Counted from the first letter of the stretch, positions 10,020 to 19,473 are shown. The stretch: DNA of 64,000 bases from Mycolicibacterium litorale (GCA_002007745.1 CP019882.1:868001-932000); one strand, 5' to 3'. The notes: a model not told the origin generated them from the sequence alone. Translations and numbers: made by a program.

Positions 10020-11219
10020 ATGCACATTGCTGTGCGGTCGTCTATCGCATCTGGCGTCGCGCTGGTCGGAGCGGGTGCCATCGCGCTTGCCCCGGTGCAA
10101 CCGGTCGCCTCACCGTTGTCGAACGTTCACCTTCCCGCCGTCTTCTCCGCTGCCGGCGTCGAACTGACCGCTGCCTTCAACCCGGTGGCGCCGTGGGTCG
10201 ACCTCATCACGGCCACGGTGAATAACGTCTCGACCCTCGGCGAGGACTGGCTGGCTGATCCGGCACCCGCACTGCGGCAGCTCGGCGCCAACTGGTTCGG
10301 CTACGGCCAGACGACGGTGACAGCGCTCGGCGGTGTCGTCTCGGCGACGTACGACTACCTCACGACGACCGTGCCCGAATCGCTGACCACCGCGTTCCAG
10401 CAGATCGCTCAAGGCAACCTCTCCGGTGCGGCCGCCACGATCAACAACGCACTCGGCACCGCGATCCTCACGCTGGGGCTGCCGCTGTTCCCGGTGGTGG
10501 ACATCCCGGGCAAGATCGCCGACAACCTCGCTGCCGTGGTCAAGACGGTGACCGGCCTGCAAACGGTGCTGCCCGCGCTGATCGGGGTGCTCGGCCCCAT
10601 CGAAGGCACGATCCAGTCGGTCGGCGACAGCGCCCAGAAGGTACTCGATTCCGCGGCGGCCGGCGATGCCGTCGCCGCGCTCAACGCCGCGGTCAACACG
10701 CTGCCGACCGTCATCTCAGCTGCCATCAACGGCTATGTGGCCACCGATGGCACCACCTATCCGGGGCTGCTCTCCCCGCCGGACGAGTTCGGGAACAACG
10801 CCGGCATTGCCTACACGCTGATGGTCTCGATACCGAAGGCGATCGCCACGGCATTGGGGGCGACGCAACCGACCCTGGCGGGCCGGCAGCCGGCGGCGGT
10901 CGCCGCGTCCGTGGTGGCCGACGAAGTGACGACCAGCACGCAAACGGCAACCGACGCCACGGAGCAGGCATCAGGCACCGCGGGATCCGGTTCGGACGCG
11001 GCATCCGCCGAGGACAACGCCGGGACTGAGGCGGCATCGGGGTCGACGTCGGTGGTCCGCGGGGCGAACAAGGCCCAGCCGCGGCGAGTCGGTGGCTCCG
11101 GCGTGAATGCTGAAAGTCGTGATTCGGCCGCGTCGGACACCGGCGTGGCCAAGAAGACGACTGGTGGCGACACCGGCAAGACCCGCAGCGCCCGGCACGC
11201 CGCGAGCAGCGGAAGGTAG
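10020..11219 (+). CDS. GjpA-like secreted alanine-rich protein
   Basis: A 399-residue protein from ATG 10020 with a GGGAG ribosome-binding site. An N-terminal hydrophobic leader (residues about 5-30, GVALVGAGAIALAP) suggests export. The middle (about 35-280) is Ala/Leu/Val/Thr-rich with repeated amphipathic helices and sequences such as FNPVAPWVDL and WLADPAP. The last 110 residues are low-complexity Ala/Ser/Thr/Gly and then basic. This matches the mycobacterial family annotated as outer membrane porin GjpA; the porin role is inferred from naming, not visible here. There is no orthologue at this place in M. tuberculosis. Confidence 0.65.
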   Translation: MHIAVRSSIASGVALVGAGAIALAPVQPVASPLSNVHLPAVFSAAGVELTAAFNPVAPWVDLITATVNNVSTLGEDWLADPAPALRQLGANWFGYGQTTVTALGGVVSATYDYLTTTVPESLTTAFQQIAQGNLSGAAATINNALGTAILTLGLPLFPVVDIPGKIADNLAAVVKTVTGLQTVLPALIGVLGPIEGTIQSVGDSAQKVLDSAAAGDAVAALNAAVNTLPTVISAAINGYVATDGTTYPGLLSPPDEFGNNAGIAYTLMVSIPKAIATALGATQPTLAGRQPAAVAASVVADEVTTSTQTATDATEQASGTAGSGSDAASAEDNAGTEAASGSTSVVRGANKAQPRRVGGSGVNAESRDSAASDTGVAKKTTGGDTGKTRSARHAASSGR

Positions 11220-11250
11220 TCCGGGCCTCTGGCCATGACGATGTGAGTGG

Positions 11251-11277
11251 CGGCCCCTGTCGACCTGGCAGGGGCCG
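11251..11277 (+). terminator. Hairpin terminator after the gjpA-like gene
   Basis: A nine-pair GC-rich stem (CGGCCCCTG with CAGGGGCCG) closes a nine-base loop, 31 bases after the stop codon. There is no run of T, as is common for mycobacterial terminators. Confidence 0.6.
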
Positions 11278-11309
11278 TCCCTCGGGTCTTGGAGGGCAGG
11301 CGAACAGAT

Positions 11310-11837
11310 GTGACGACATCGCGGCCGGACGACGTCGATAGCCGGTCGGCTCCTATTCACCGCCACTGGCTCGGGTTCGACGACATCGAGGCCGGCGCGT
11401 GGCTGAATTTCGAGTCCGTCGCCATGCAGCTGCACGATGTCGTGAATCGCGGTCTGGTCCGCACCCACCGGCTGACCTTGACCGACGTACAGATGCTGGC
11501 GTACCTGAAGCACCGCGGACCCAGCCCGATGGGCGCCATCGCCGAGACGCTCATGGTCACGCCGGGCGCTCTGACCCAGCAGGCGCAGCGTCTCGAGCGG
11601 CGTCGACTGGTGCAACGCCGCGCTGCCAAAGACGACGGCAGACGGGTGATGGCGATGTTGACGCTGACCGGCGCCCGGTCGCTGGCCGCCGCGCTGGAAA
11701 CCTACTCGCGGCTGGTCCGCACGCACTTCCTCAACGAGCTCAGCCGGCCGCAGATGATCGCGCTCGGAGACAGTTGCCGGCGCATCAATGCCAGGTTGAG
11801 CGGGTTTGATTCGTCGCCGGACGCGGTCGGGTCGTAG
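11310..11837 (+). CDS. MarR family transcriptional regulator
   Basis: A 175-residue protein starting at GTG 11310 (a GGAGG lies 15 bases upstream). The winged helix-turn-helix covers about residues 50-115 with the typical LTDVQMLAYL, ...IAETLMVTPGALTQQAQRLERRRLV and RRAAKDDGRRVMAMLT (wing) elements. Long helices at both ends would form the dimer. It may control the upstream gjpA-like gene or the downstream nucleoside phosphorylase; no operator is obvious. Confidence 0.85.
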   Translation: MTTSRPDDVDSRSAPIHRHWLGFDDIEAGAWLNFESVAMQLHDVVNRGLVRTHRLTLTDVQMLAYLKHRGPSPMGAIAETLMVTPGALTQQAQRLERRRLVQRRAAKDDGRRVMAMLTLTGARSLAAALETYSRLVRTHFLNELSRPQMIALGDSCRRINARLSGFDSSPDAVGS

Positions 11838-11878
11838 CGGGCTGCGGGGCCGGACTGCCGATACACCACAATGGTCGA

Positions 11879-12655
11879 ATGATCGGAGTGATCGGTGGCA
11901 GCGGCTTCTACACCTTCTTCGGGTCCGATGCCCGCAGCGTCAATCTGGACACTCCCTACGGCGAACCCAGTGCGCCGATCACCGTGGGCCGGGTCGGCTC
12001 GCACGAGGTGGCGTTTCTGCCGCGGCATGGCCTGAGCCACGAATTCTCGCCGCACACCGTGCCATACCGCGCGAACATGTGGGCGCTGCGGGCACTCGGG
12101 GTGCGGCGGGTCTTCGGCCCCTGCGCTGTCGGCAGCCTGACACCGGAATTGGGACCCGGTGCGATCGTCGTTCCCGATCAGTTGGTCGACCGGACTCGCG
12201 GTCGCAGTGACACCTACTTCGATTCCGGTGGTATCCATGTCGGCTTCGCCGACCCGTACTGCCCGACCTTGCGGGCCGCCGCGACCGACCTGCCGGGAGT
12301 GATCGACGGCGGCACCATGGTGGTGGTGCAGGGCCCGCGGTTTTCCACCCGCGCCGAGAGTCGGTGGTTCGCGCGGGAGGGCTTCACCTTGATCAACATG
12401 ACCGGCTATCCGGAGGCGGTGTTGGCGCGTGAGTTGGAAATGTGTTACGCGGCAATTGCTTTGGTGACAGATCTGGATGCAGGGGTGGACGTCGGCGCAG
12501 GCGTCCGGGCGGTCGACGTGTTCGCGGAGTTCGAGAAGAACATGGTGCCGTTCAAGAAGCTGGTACACGAGGCCATCGACCAGGTGGCCTCGGAGCGAGT
12601 CTGCACACATTGTCTGGCTCACGACGGCGTCGAGCTTCCCTTCGACTTGCCATGA
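11879..12655 (+). CDS. S-methyl-5'-thioadenosine phosphorylase
   Basis: A 258-residue enzyme of the PNP/MTAP family that cleaves methylthioadenosine with phosphate in polyamine/methionine salvage. It has the phosphate-binding GVIGGSGFY start, FLPRHG, the RANMWAL segment and NMTGYPEAVLARE, the purine/ribose-contact signature. It occupies the place of M. tuberculosis pnp (Rv0535). Its stop overlaps the ATG of the epimerase gene by four bases. Confidence 0.9.
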   Translation: MIGVIGGSGFYTFFGSDARSVNLDTPYGEPSAPITVGRVGSHEVAFLPRHGLSHEFSPHTVPYRANMWALRALGVRRVFGPCAVGSLTPELGPGAIVVPDQLVDRTRGRSDTYFDSGGIHVGFADPYCPTLRAAATDLPGVIDGGTMVVVQGPRFSTRAESRWFAREGFTLINMTGYPEAVLARELEMCYAAIALVTDLDAGVDVGAGVRAVDVFAEFEKNMVPFKKLVHEAIDQVASERVCTHCLAHDGVELPFDLP

Positions 12656-13683
12656 GGGTGCTGCTGACGGGTGCGGCTGGGTTCATCGGCCGCCGGGTGC
12701 GAGCCGCGCTGATCGCCGACGGGCACGAGGTCGTCGCGACCGATCTCATGCTCGACGCCGCGCACGGCCCGGGCGCGGTAGTGCCAGACGATTGCCACCG
12801 ACTCGACATCCGGGACTCGGATGCGTTGGCGCCGTTGTTATCCGGCATAGATGTGGTCTGTCATCAGGCAGCGGTCGTGGGTGCCGGCGTCAATGCCGCC
12901 GACGCACCGTCGTACGCGGGCCACAACGACTACGGCACCGCGGTGCTGCTGGCGCAGATGTTCGCGTCAGGGGTGCAGCGGCTGGTACTGGCTTCCTCGA
13001 TGGTGGTGTACGGGCAAGGCCGCTTTGCATGTCCGGCACATGGTGTGGTTGAGCCGTTGCCGCGCAGCCGGGCCGATCTCGACGCAGGGCTGTTTGAGCA
13101 CCGGTGCCCGCTCGGGGGCGAGGAGCTGTCCTGGCAATTGGTCGACGAGGATGCGCCGCTGCGTCCGCGCAGCCTCTATGCCGCCAGTAAGGCCGCGCAG
13201 GAGCATTACGCGCTGGCATGGGCGGAATCCACCGGCGGCTCGGTGGTCGCGTTGCGCTACCACAACGTCTACGGGCCCGGCATGCCTCGCGACACACCCT
13301 ATTCGGGGGTGGCGGCGATCTTCCGCTCGTCACTGGAAAAGGGTGAACCCCCTAGGGTTTTCGAAGACGGTGGGCAGATGCGCGATTTCGTCCACGTCGA
13401 CGACGTGGTCGCCGCCAATGTTGCCGCCGTGGAGTCGGAGGCCGGCGGGTTCCTGGCCGCCAATGTGTGTTCGGGCCGCCCGATCTCGATCATGGCGGTG
13501 GCCACCAGGCTGTGCGAGGCCAGGGGTGGACCGGCACCGGTGGTCACCGGCCAGTACCGCAGCGGCGACGTCCGGCATATCGTTGCCGACCCGGCCCGTG
13601 CGGCCGAGTCGCTGGGCTTCCGTGCCGCTATCGATCCGGAACAGGGATTGCGGGAGTTCGCGTTCGCACCGTTGCGGATGTGA
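12652..13683 (+). CDS. NAD-dependent epimerase/dehydratase (GalE3-like)
   Basis: A 343-residue extended short-chain dehydrogenase. The Rossmann motif GAAGFIG is at residues 6-12, the active-site YAASK (Tyr about 176, Lys 180) follows, and LRYHNVYGPG marks the sugar-nucleotide substrate region. A 40-residue insertion around 120-165 distinguishes it from standard GalE. It corresponds to Rv0536 (galE3), whose substrate is not proven. It is coupled to the upstream phosphorylase by an ATGA overlap. Confidence 0.85.
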   Translation: MRVLLTGAAGFIGRRVRAALIADGHEVVATDLMLDAAHGPGAVVPDDCHRLDIRDSDALAPLLSGIDVVCHQAAVVGAGVNAADAPSYAGHNDYGTAVLLAQMFASGVQRLVLASSMVVYGQGRFACPAHGVVEPLPRSRADLDAGLFEHRCPLGGEELSWQLVDEDAPLRPRSLYAASKAAQEHYALAWAESTGGSVVALRYHNVYGPGMPRDTPYSGVAAIFRSSLEKGEPPRVFEDGGQMRDFVHVDDVVAANVAAVESEAGGFLAANVCSGRPISIMAVATRLCEARGGPAPVVTGQYRSGDVRHIVADPARAAESLGFRAAIDPEQGLREFAFAPLRM

Positions 13684-13836
13684 CGCAGCACCGGAAGCCG
13701 GCTGTGCTGTGTTTGGGATCACAACTCAATTCCCTTTGCGGCGGGGCGATTTGAGCCACCATGGCGGTGACTCTCGAAGGTCACCGGATTCGGTGACAAT
13801 GGTCACCTTCGGGCTCCGACGGCCCCGTTACCCCTG

Positions 13837-13867
13837 CTGGAACTGGCAGAATCTTGAATGGTTCCAG
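13837..13867 (+). promoter_or_regulatory. Candidate stress-sigma promoter / inverted repeat upstream of ahpC
   Basis: GGAAC at 13839 is followed by 17 bases and GTT at 13861. This spacing and sequence fit the -35/-10 pattern of the mycobacterial ECF sigma factors SigH/SigE (GGAA-N16-18-GTT). The same bases form an inverted repeat, CTGGAAC ... GTTCCAG. It ends 39 bases before the ahpC start. The assignment is inference from pattern only. Confidence 0.4.
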
Positions 13868-13906
13868 TCTAGGTTCGGCAGAAAAATTCGAGGAGTGGTG
13901 ACAATC

Positions 13907-14494
13907 ATGGCGCTATTGACGATCGGCGATCAGTTCCCGGCCTATGACCTCAAGGCGGTCGTCGGCGGTGACCTGTCCAAGGTCGATGCCAAGCAGCCCG
14001 ACGACTACTTCACTCAGGTGACGAGCTCCGACAACTCGGGCAAGTGGCGCATCATCTTCTTCTGGCCCAAGGACTTCACCTTCGTCTGCCCCACCGAGAT
14101 CGCCGCCTTCGGAAAGCTCAACGACGAGTTCGAGGATCGCGACGCCCAGGTCATCGGTGTGTCGGTGGACAACGAGTTCGTGCACTTCCAGTGGCGCGCG
14201 CAGCACGAGGATCTCAAGAAGCTGCCGTTCCCCATGGTGTCGGATCTCAAGCGCGAGCTGTGCCTGGCCACGGGTGTGCTCAACGCCGACGGGGTGGCCG
14301 ACCGTGCGACCTTCATCGTCGACCCCAACAACGAGATCCAGTTCGTGTCGGTGACCGCGGGATCGGTGGGCCGCAACGTCGAAGAGGTACTGCGCGTGCT
14401 CGATGCGCTCCAGTCCGACGAGCTGTGCGCCTGCAACTGGAAGAAGGGCGATCCGACGATCGACGCCGGCGAGCTGCTGGCTGAGGCGGTCTGA
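13907..14494 (+). CDS. ahpC: Alkyl hydroperoxide reductase AhpC (2-Cys peroxiredoxin)
   Basis: A 195-residue peroxiredoxin that reduces peroxides and peroxynitrite. The peroxidatic cysteine is C61 in FVCPTE; C174 and C176 in the DELCACNW tail are the extra cysteines seen in the mycobacterial enzyme. Start at ATG 13907 behind AGGAG. It forms a pair with ahpD two bases downstream. In M. tuberculosis this pair sits at Rv2428-2429 beside oxyR, so its presence here between the epimerase and the nitronate-monooxygenase-like gene is a different context, and no oxyR is nearby. Confidence 0.96.
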   Translation: MALLTIGDQFPAYDLKAVVGGDLSKVDAKQPDDYFTQVTSSDNSGKWRIIFFWPKDFTFVCPTEIAAFGKLNDEFEDRDAQVIGVSVDNEFVHFQWRAQHEDLKKLPFPMVSDLKRELCLATGVLNADGVADRATFIVDPNNEIQFVSVTAGSVGRNVEEVLRVLDALQSDELCACNWKKGDPTIDAGELLAEAV

Positions 14495-14496
14495 TC

Positions 14497-15030
14497 GTGA
14501 GCATCGACGCCATCAAAGAGGCATTGCCGGAGTACGCCAAGGATCTCAAGCTCAACCTCGGCAGCATCGTCCGGTCGACCGAACTGACCGAACAGCAGCT
14601 GTGGGGCGCCCTGGTCGCGACCGCCGCGGCGACCAAGTCCGAGCAGCTGCTGCGCGAGGTCACCGAGGACGCGTTGGACGTGCTCTCCGAGGAGGCCTAT
14701 CACGCGGCGCTGGGAGCTGCCGCGATCATGGGGATGAACAACGTGTTCTACCGCACCAGGCATCAGCTAGAGGGTCGCTATGACGACCTGCGGGCGGGTC
14801 TGCGGATGAACATCATCGGCAATCCCGGGGTCGCGAAGGCGGACTTCGAGCTGTGGTCGCTGGCCGTCTCGGCGATCAACGGGTGCGACCAGTGCCTGGC
14901 CGCCCACGAGAAGGAGCTCCGCGACGCCGACGTGTCCCGCACGGTGATCTTCGAGGCCATCCGGTTGGCGTCGATCGTCTCCGGGGTCGCGCAGGCGCTG
15001 CTGACGGCGCAGGTACTCACCACAGCGTGA
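14497..15030 (+). CDS. ahpD: Alkyl hydroperoxidase AhpD (CxxC carboxymuconolactone-decarboxylase fold)
   Basis: A 177-residue all-helical protein that reduces AhpC using electrons from dihydrolipoamide/SucB. The redox pair is C130 and C133 in [10 protein letters not shown], followed by the catalytic histidine. Start GTG 14497, two bases after the ahpC stop, so the two are co-transcribed. A strong hairpin follows 29 bases after its stop. Confidence 0.95.
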   Translation: MSIDAIKEALPEYAKDLKLNLGSIVRSTELTEQQLWGALVATAAATKSEQLLREVTEDALDVLSEEAYHAALGAAAIMGMNNVFYRTRHQLEGRYDDLRAGLRMNIIGNPGVAKADFELWSLAVSAINGCDQCLAAHEKELRDADVSRTVIFEAIRLASIVSGVAQALLTAQVLTTA

Positions 15031-15058
15031 TTCGCTGACCTGATCGAACTGCAGATCC

Positions 15059-15086
15059 GGGGCCGCCACCGTCGGGTGGCGGCCCC
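15059..15086 (+). terminator. Hairpin terminator after ahpCD
   Basis: Perfect 12-pair stem (GGGGCCGCCACC with GGTGGCGGCCCC) and a four-base GTCG loop, directly after ahpD. No T tract follows. Confidence 0.8.
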
Positions 15087-15152
15087 GCACTGCGGATCGT
15101 GTGCATCAACCCAATGGTTGGTCGAGGGCCGGGCCTGTCGCATACTGAGCTC

Positions 15153-16280
15153 GTGAAGACCGAGATCTGCGACCAGTTCGGCATCGAATTCCCCTTGTTC
15201 GCCTTCAGCCACTGCCGCGATGTCGTGGCGGCGGTGACCAACGCCGGCGGTTTCGGCGTGCTCGGCGGCACCGCGTTCCGCCCCGACCAGCTCGACCAGG
15301 AACTCAGCTGGATCGACGACCAGGTGAAGGGCAAGCCCTACGGCGTCGACATCATCGTGCCGGCCAAATTCGAAGGCAAGGGCGAGAGCCTGTCGGCCGG
15401 TCAGCTCGCCGAGCGTATTCCGGACGAGTACCGCAGCTTCATCGCCGACTTGCTGGCGGCCCACGACATCGACCTCGGTGAGCAGCCGAAGTTGGCGGCG
15501 TCCTCGCTGTCCGGGGACACCGGCAAGAGCCTGCTGGACGTGGCGCTCAATCATCCGATCAAGCTGATGGCCAACGCCCTCGGGGTGCCGCCGGACTACA
15601 TGATCGAGGCCGGCAAGCAGACCGGAATTCCGGTGGCCGCCCTGGTCGGCGCCAAGGAGCATGCCATCAAACAGGTGAACGCCGGCGTCGACCTGATCAT
15701 CGCCCAAGGCACCGAGGCCGGCGGGCATTGCGGCGAGGTGACGACCCTGGTGCTCATCCCCGAGGTCATCGAAGCGATCGAGGCGGTAGGCAAGCCGGTG
15801 CCCGTGCTGGCGGCAGGCGGGATCGTGACGGGCAGGCAGATGGCCGCGTCGGTGGCTCTGGGTGCCGCCGGTGCCTGGACCGGGTCGGTCTGGTTGACGA
15901 CCGAGGAGGCCGAGACCGCGCCGCATACGGTGCAGAAGATGCTGGCCGCCTCTTCGCGCGATACCGTCCGTTCAGCTGGGCGCACCGGCAAGCCGTCGCG
16001 CCAGCTTCGCTCCGACTGGACTGATGCATGGGCGCCGAACAAGGATGGGCGCCAACCTCTTCCACTGCCATTGCAGTCGATGATCTCCGAGCCGGTGCTG
16101 CGGCGGGTCGACAAACTCGCTGAGAACGGTCATCCGGGAGCGCAGGCGCTGGCGACCTATTTCGTCGGTCAGGGCGTCGGGCTGATGAACAAGGTCAAGC
16201 CGGCCCGCGAGGTGGTGTTGGAGTTCATCGAGGACTATCTGTCCGCCGCCGAACGGCTGTGCCGCTCCATCGAGGACTGA
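15153..16280 (+). CDS. Nitronate monooxygenase-like FMN enzyme (2-nitropropane dioxygenase family)
   Basis: A 375-residue TIM-barrel flavoprotein. Start GTG 15153 gives the expected N-terminus (KTEICDQFGIEFPLF). The FMN-binding GTEAGGHCGE and the phosphate-binding AAGGIVTGRQMAA are both clear. Length and sequence resemble Rv1533. Family members oxidise nitronates or act as enoyl reductases; the substrate here is unknown. It is convergent with the next gene, with no spacing between the two stops. Confidence 0.82.
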   Translation: MKTEICDQFGIEFPLFAFSHCRDVVAAVTNAGGFGVLGGTAFRPDQLDQELSWIDDQVKGKPYGVDIIVPAKFEGKGESLSAGQLAERIPDEYRSFIADLLAAHDIDLGEQPKLAASSLSGDTGKSLLDVALNHPIKLMANALGVPPDYMIEAGKQTGIPVAALVGAKEHAIKQVNAGVDLIIAQGTEAGGHCGEVTTLVLIPEVIEAIEAVGKPVPVLAAGGIVTGRQMAASVALGAAGAWTGSVWLTTEEAETAPHTVQKMLAASSRDTVRSAGRTGKPSRQLRSDWTDAWAPNKDGRQPLPLPLQSMISEPVLRRVDKLAENGHPGAQALATYFVGQGVGLMNKVKPAREVVLEFIEDYLSAAERLCRSIED

Positions 16281-16901
16281 TCACAGCCCCTTGGGTGCGT
16301 CCTGGACCGCCTTGATCGCCGCCGCGTCGCCGGTGTAGTCCACGTTGGCCAGCCGTCCGGTCGAGAACAGCAGTAACTCCTCGGGCGCTCCGGTGACGGT
16401 CACCGCCGGGCCCCGGCCGGCGGTCAGCACCGTCGCGCCGTCGGGGGTCCGCAGCGTCACGCGCGCCGGCATTTTCGCCAGCGTGAGCCGCGCCATCAGG
16501 CCCAACGTGCGGCGCAGCATAGCCGTCAGCGCGGGTTCGAGCGTTCGCGGTGACCAGTCCGGGGCAGCGCGACGGACGTCCTCGTGGTGGATGAACATCT
16601 CGGCGACATTGGCCACCGGGTCGACCAGCTTCAACGGCGAGTACAGCGGCGGTCCGGCGGCGACCTTGCCCACCAGGTCGTCGAAGTCGGTGTGCTCGGC
16701 CACCGCGTTCTGCACCTTCGCCGTGTGGCCGGCGAACAGCGGGATCATGATGCCCGGCGCCGCATCGACCCGGTACTCGCGAATCATCAAGTGCGCCGCC
16801 AGGTCCCGAGTTGTCCAGCCGGCACAGAGGGTGGGCGCGTCGGGCCCCACCTTGCGTAGGGTGTCGATCAGGGCGGCGCGTTCACGTCGAGCTACAGACA
16901 A
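16281..16901 (-). CDS. TIGR03085-type maleylpyruvate isomerase-fold protein
   Basis: A 206-residue protein with the DinB/MDMPI-like helical bundle. It has the CAGWTTRDLAAHL motif near residue 26, typical of actinobacterial metal/mycothiol-dependent proteins, and a second histidine pair in FIHHEDVRRA. The family is annotated as TIGR03085 metal-binding proteins; many use mycothiol, which is inference here. It starts at ATG 16901. The 100 bases upstream hold no gene. Confidence 0.72.
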   Translation of the reverse strand: MSVARRERAALIDTLRKVGPDAPTLCAGWTTRDLAAHLMIREYRVDAAPGIMIPLFAGHTAKVQNAVAEHTDFDDLVGKVAAGPPLYSPLKLVDPVANVAEMFIHHEDVRRAAPDWSPRTLEPALTAMLRRTLGLMARLTLAKMPARVTLRTPDGATVLTAGRGPAVTVTGAPEELLLFSTGRLANVDYTGDAAAIKAVQDAPKGL

Positions 16902-17001
16902 CGGAGACTCCCTTCGCGCCGGCCCGCGGGCGCAGATTCGGCGACGCTGTCCACGCTAGCCCACCTGCTCGCCGACCCCACCATGTCGGACGGGTACCGA
17001 C

Positions 17002-18030
17002 CTAGTCCGCCAACGGCAGTCGGACCTCGAATCGCGCGCCGTGTGCGGTGTTGTGCGCCGACAGTGTTCCGCGATGGGCCTGTATCAGGCCGGCGGCGAT
17101 CGCCAGGCCCAGGCCGGAGCCGCTGGGCAGCGACGAATCCCCGCGCGGAACCCGGCCGTTCGATCCGCGGTAGGCCACATCGAAGACACGTGGCAGATCC
17201 GCCTCGTCGATGCCGACGCCGGTGTCATCGACCCGGGCCCACGCCCCGCTCGCGTCGGCGCCCAACGCCAGCCGCACCGTGCCGCCCGACGGAGTGTGCG
17301 CGATCGCATTGGCCACCAGGTTGGACAACACCCGCACCAGTGCGCGGTCGCTGCCGATGACGCGGACCGGCTTGGTGGGCACCGCCGCCTCGAGATGGAC
17401 ACCGGCCCGCTCGGCGGCGATTCGATGAGCGGCCATCACATCGTCGACCACCTCGTCGAGCGCCACTTTCTCGTACGGCGCGTACACGGCGCCGGCGTTG
17501 ATCTTCGACATCTCGAACAGGTCGTCGACCATTTCCGAGAGCCGGACTGACTCGTTTTCGATGTGCTTGGCCTGTACCCGCACCTCGTCATCGCTGACCA
17601 CGCCGTCGGCGATGGCTTCGGCCAACGCCCTGATGCCGGCCAGCGGGGTGCGCAGGTCGTGGCTGACGAATGCCACGAGTTGGCGGCGGGATTGTTCGGC
17701 CACCCGCTCGGCGTCGCGAATCTCCTGTTCCCACACCGTTCGTCGGGCTTGATAGCGGGCCAGCATCACCGCGGCCGGCAATGTCACGATCGCCACGATG
17801 AGCAGTACCACCGCGATCGGGACGAAGGTGCCGGTGATCATGAAGCCGCTCGCGCCGAGCACGCCGGTCAGTGTCGCCAGGGTCGGGATGAGGACCAGTG
17901 CCACCATGGTGACGGTCATCGACCAGGACCGGGCCAGCCGAATCACCAACGCGCCCACCAGGACAATGGGCAGCGAGCAGGCCAGCGCCAGTATTGCGAT
18001 CTCCGCTAGGTCATGCGGAGGCACGATCAC
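17002..18030 (-). CDS. Two-component sensor histidine kinase
   Basis: About 342 residues from GTG 18030 (GTG 18024 is equally possible). Two hydrophobic segments (about 12-33 and 37-90, the latter probably three short helices) anchor it in the membrane. The HisKA box FVSHDLRTPL places the phospho-histidine at about 124. An N box (NLVANAIAH) and G boxes (DTGVGI, GSGLGLAIAAGL) complete the ATPase domain. There is almost no extracellular loop, so it may sense a membrane or intracellular signal. It overlaps the response-regulator gene by 20 bases and is co-transcribed. Confidence 0.9.
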   Translation of the reverse strand: MIVPPHDLAEIAILALACSLPIVLVGALVIRLARSWSMTVTMVALVLIPTLATLTGVLGASGFMITGTFVPIAVVLLIVAIVTLPAAVMLARYQARRTVWEQEIRDAERVAEQSRRQLVAFVSHDLRTPLAGIRALAEAIADGVVSDDEVRVQAKHIENESVRLSEMVDDLFEMSKINAGAVYAPYEKVALDEVVDDVMAAHRIAAERAGVHLEAAVPTKPVRVIGSDRALVRVLSNLVANAIAHTPSGGTVRLALGADASGAWARVDDTGVGIDEADLPRVFDVAYRGSNGRVPRGDSSLPSGSGLGLAIAAGLIQAHRGTLSAHNTAHGARFEVRLPLAD

Positions 18031-18715
18031 CGCCGCCGGCCTCACCGCGCCACATGTACCCACGGCCCCAGACCGTTTGGACGCGGTGGTGCTCGCCGAG
18101 CTTGGACCGGAGTCGCTTGACGTGCACCGTGACCGTCGACAGATCACCGAAGTCCCAACGCCACACCTTCTGCAGAAGCTCCTCGCGGGAGAACACGGTG
18201 TCGGTGTGGGTCAGGAAGAACAGCAGTAGGTCGAATTCCCGGTTTGTCAGGCCCACCGGTCTGCCGTCGATGTACACCGCGCGGGCCGCGGTCGACACCG
18301 TCAGGTCGCCGACGGTGATCTCCATCGGCAGTGCAGCCACCGGGGACGGTGCCCGCCGCAGCACCGAACGGACGCGCAGGGCAAGTTCGCGCGGGCTGAA
18401 CGGTTTGGTCAGGTAGTCATCGGCGCCGGCTTCCAAGCCCGCGATCCGGTCGTCCTCCTCGCCGAGCGCGGTCAACAGGATCACCGGCACGCTGTAATCA
18501 CCGCCTTGACGCAGCGTGCGGCACAGGGACAGGCCGTTGGGTCCGGGCATCATCACGTCCAGGACGGCCACGTCGACACGCTGGGTGCCCAGCACCCGCA
18601 GTGCCTCGCTCCCGTCTCCGGCGACCAGGACCTCCAGGCCGTCACGCTCCAGGTAGCGACGCACCACATCGCGCACGACGGTGTCATCGTCGGCGATCAG
18701 AACCCTGGCCGTCAC
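18011..18715 (-). CDS. OmpR/PhoB-family response regulator
   Basis: A 234-residue DNA-binding regulator. The receiver domain has the acidic triad DDD at 9-11, the phospho-acceptor D53 in VAVLDVMMPG, and the KPF lysine near 102. The C-terminal winged helix carries LTNREFDLLLFFLTH and TVTVHVKRLRSKLGE. GTG 18715 is chosen because ARVLIADDD must be close to the N-terminus. The 101-base gap to the divergent glycosyltransferase gene should contain both promoters. Confidence 0.92.
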   Translation of the reverse strand: MTARVLIADDDTVVRDVVRRYLERDGLEVLVAGDGSEALRVLGTQRVDVAVLDVMMPGPNGLSLCRTLRQGGDYSVPVILLTALGEEDDRIAGLEAGADDYLTKPFSPRELALRVRSVLRRAPSPVAALPMEITVGDLTVSTAARAVYIDGRPVGLTNREFDLLLFFLTHTDTVFSREELLQKVWRWDFGDLSTVTVHVKRLRSKLGEHHRVQTVWGRGYMWRGEAGGGDRASA

Positions 18716-18816
18716 ACCTCCGAGAGTAACCAACACCAGGCCCTACCAGCGCCGATGTCACGATTTTGTCATTCCCTGCGGCCCAGAGCCGGCAGGCCTG
18801 GCCTAGGTTGGGCGCT

Positions 18817-19473
18817 ATGCCCGAAAGTCTGGTCACGGTCGTGCTGCCCTGCCTCAACGAAGCGGAATCCTTGCCCGCCGTCCTCGCTGCCATACCGGCT
18901 GGTTATCGGGCTCTGGTCGTTGACAACAACAGCACTGACGGCACCGCGGAGGTGGCGCGCCGGCACGGCGCCGCGGTGGTGACCGAGGCTCGGCCGGGGT
19001 ACGGGTCGGCGGTTCACGCCGGGATCAGCGCCGCCCAAACCCCACTGGTGGCCGTCCTCGACGGAGACGGCTCACTGGATCCGGGCGAGCTGCCCCGGTT
19101 GTTCGCCGAACTGGAACGTGGCGCCGACATGGTGACCGGCCGGCGCCGGCCGATCCGAGGACTGAAGTGGCCGTGGCACGCCCGGTTGGGCACGGCGGTG
19201 GTGTGCTGGCGACTGCGTACCCGGCACCGGCTGCCGGTGCATGACATCGCCCCGATGCGGGTGGCCAGTCGTGACGCGTTGCTGACGCTCGGAGTGGCCG
19301 ACCGCCGTTCGGGGTATCCGCTGGAATTACTGGTCCGTGCCGCGGCCGCGGGATGGCGCGTGGTGGAAGTCGACGTCGACTACGGCCCGCGCACCGGCGG
19401 GAAGTCGAAGGTCAGCGGGTCGGTGCGAGGAAGCTTCACCGCCGCCGTCGACTTCTGGAAGGTCATCTCGTGA
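18817..19473 (+). CDS. Family 2 glycosyltransferase (polyprenol-phosphate mannose synthase-like)
   Basis: A 218-residue GT-A enzyme without membrane helices. The N-terminal VVLPCLNEAESLP and VVDNNSTDGTAE bind the nucleotide sugar, and LDGDGSLDPGE supplies the metal-binding acidic motif. The product is close in size to Rv0539. It begins a string of five genes linked by four-base or shorter junctions (18817-22419), suggesting one pathway. The acceptor is unknown. Confidence 0.85.
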   Translation: MPESLVTVVLPCLNEAESLPAVLAAIPAGYRALVVDNNSTDGTAEVARRHGAAVVTEARPGYGSAVHAGISAAQTPLVAVLDGDGSLDPGELPRLFAELERGADMVTGRRRPIRGLKWPWHARLGTAVVCWRLRTRHRLPVHDIAPMRVASRDALLTLGVADRRSGYPLELLVRAAAAGWRVVEVDVDYGPRTGGKSKVSGSVRGSFTAAVDFWKVIS

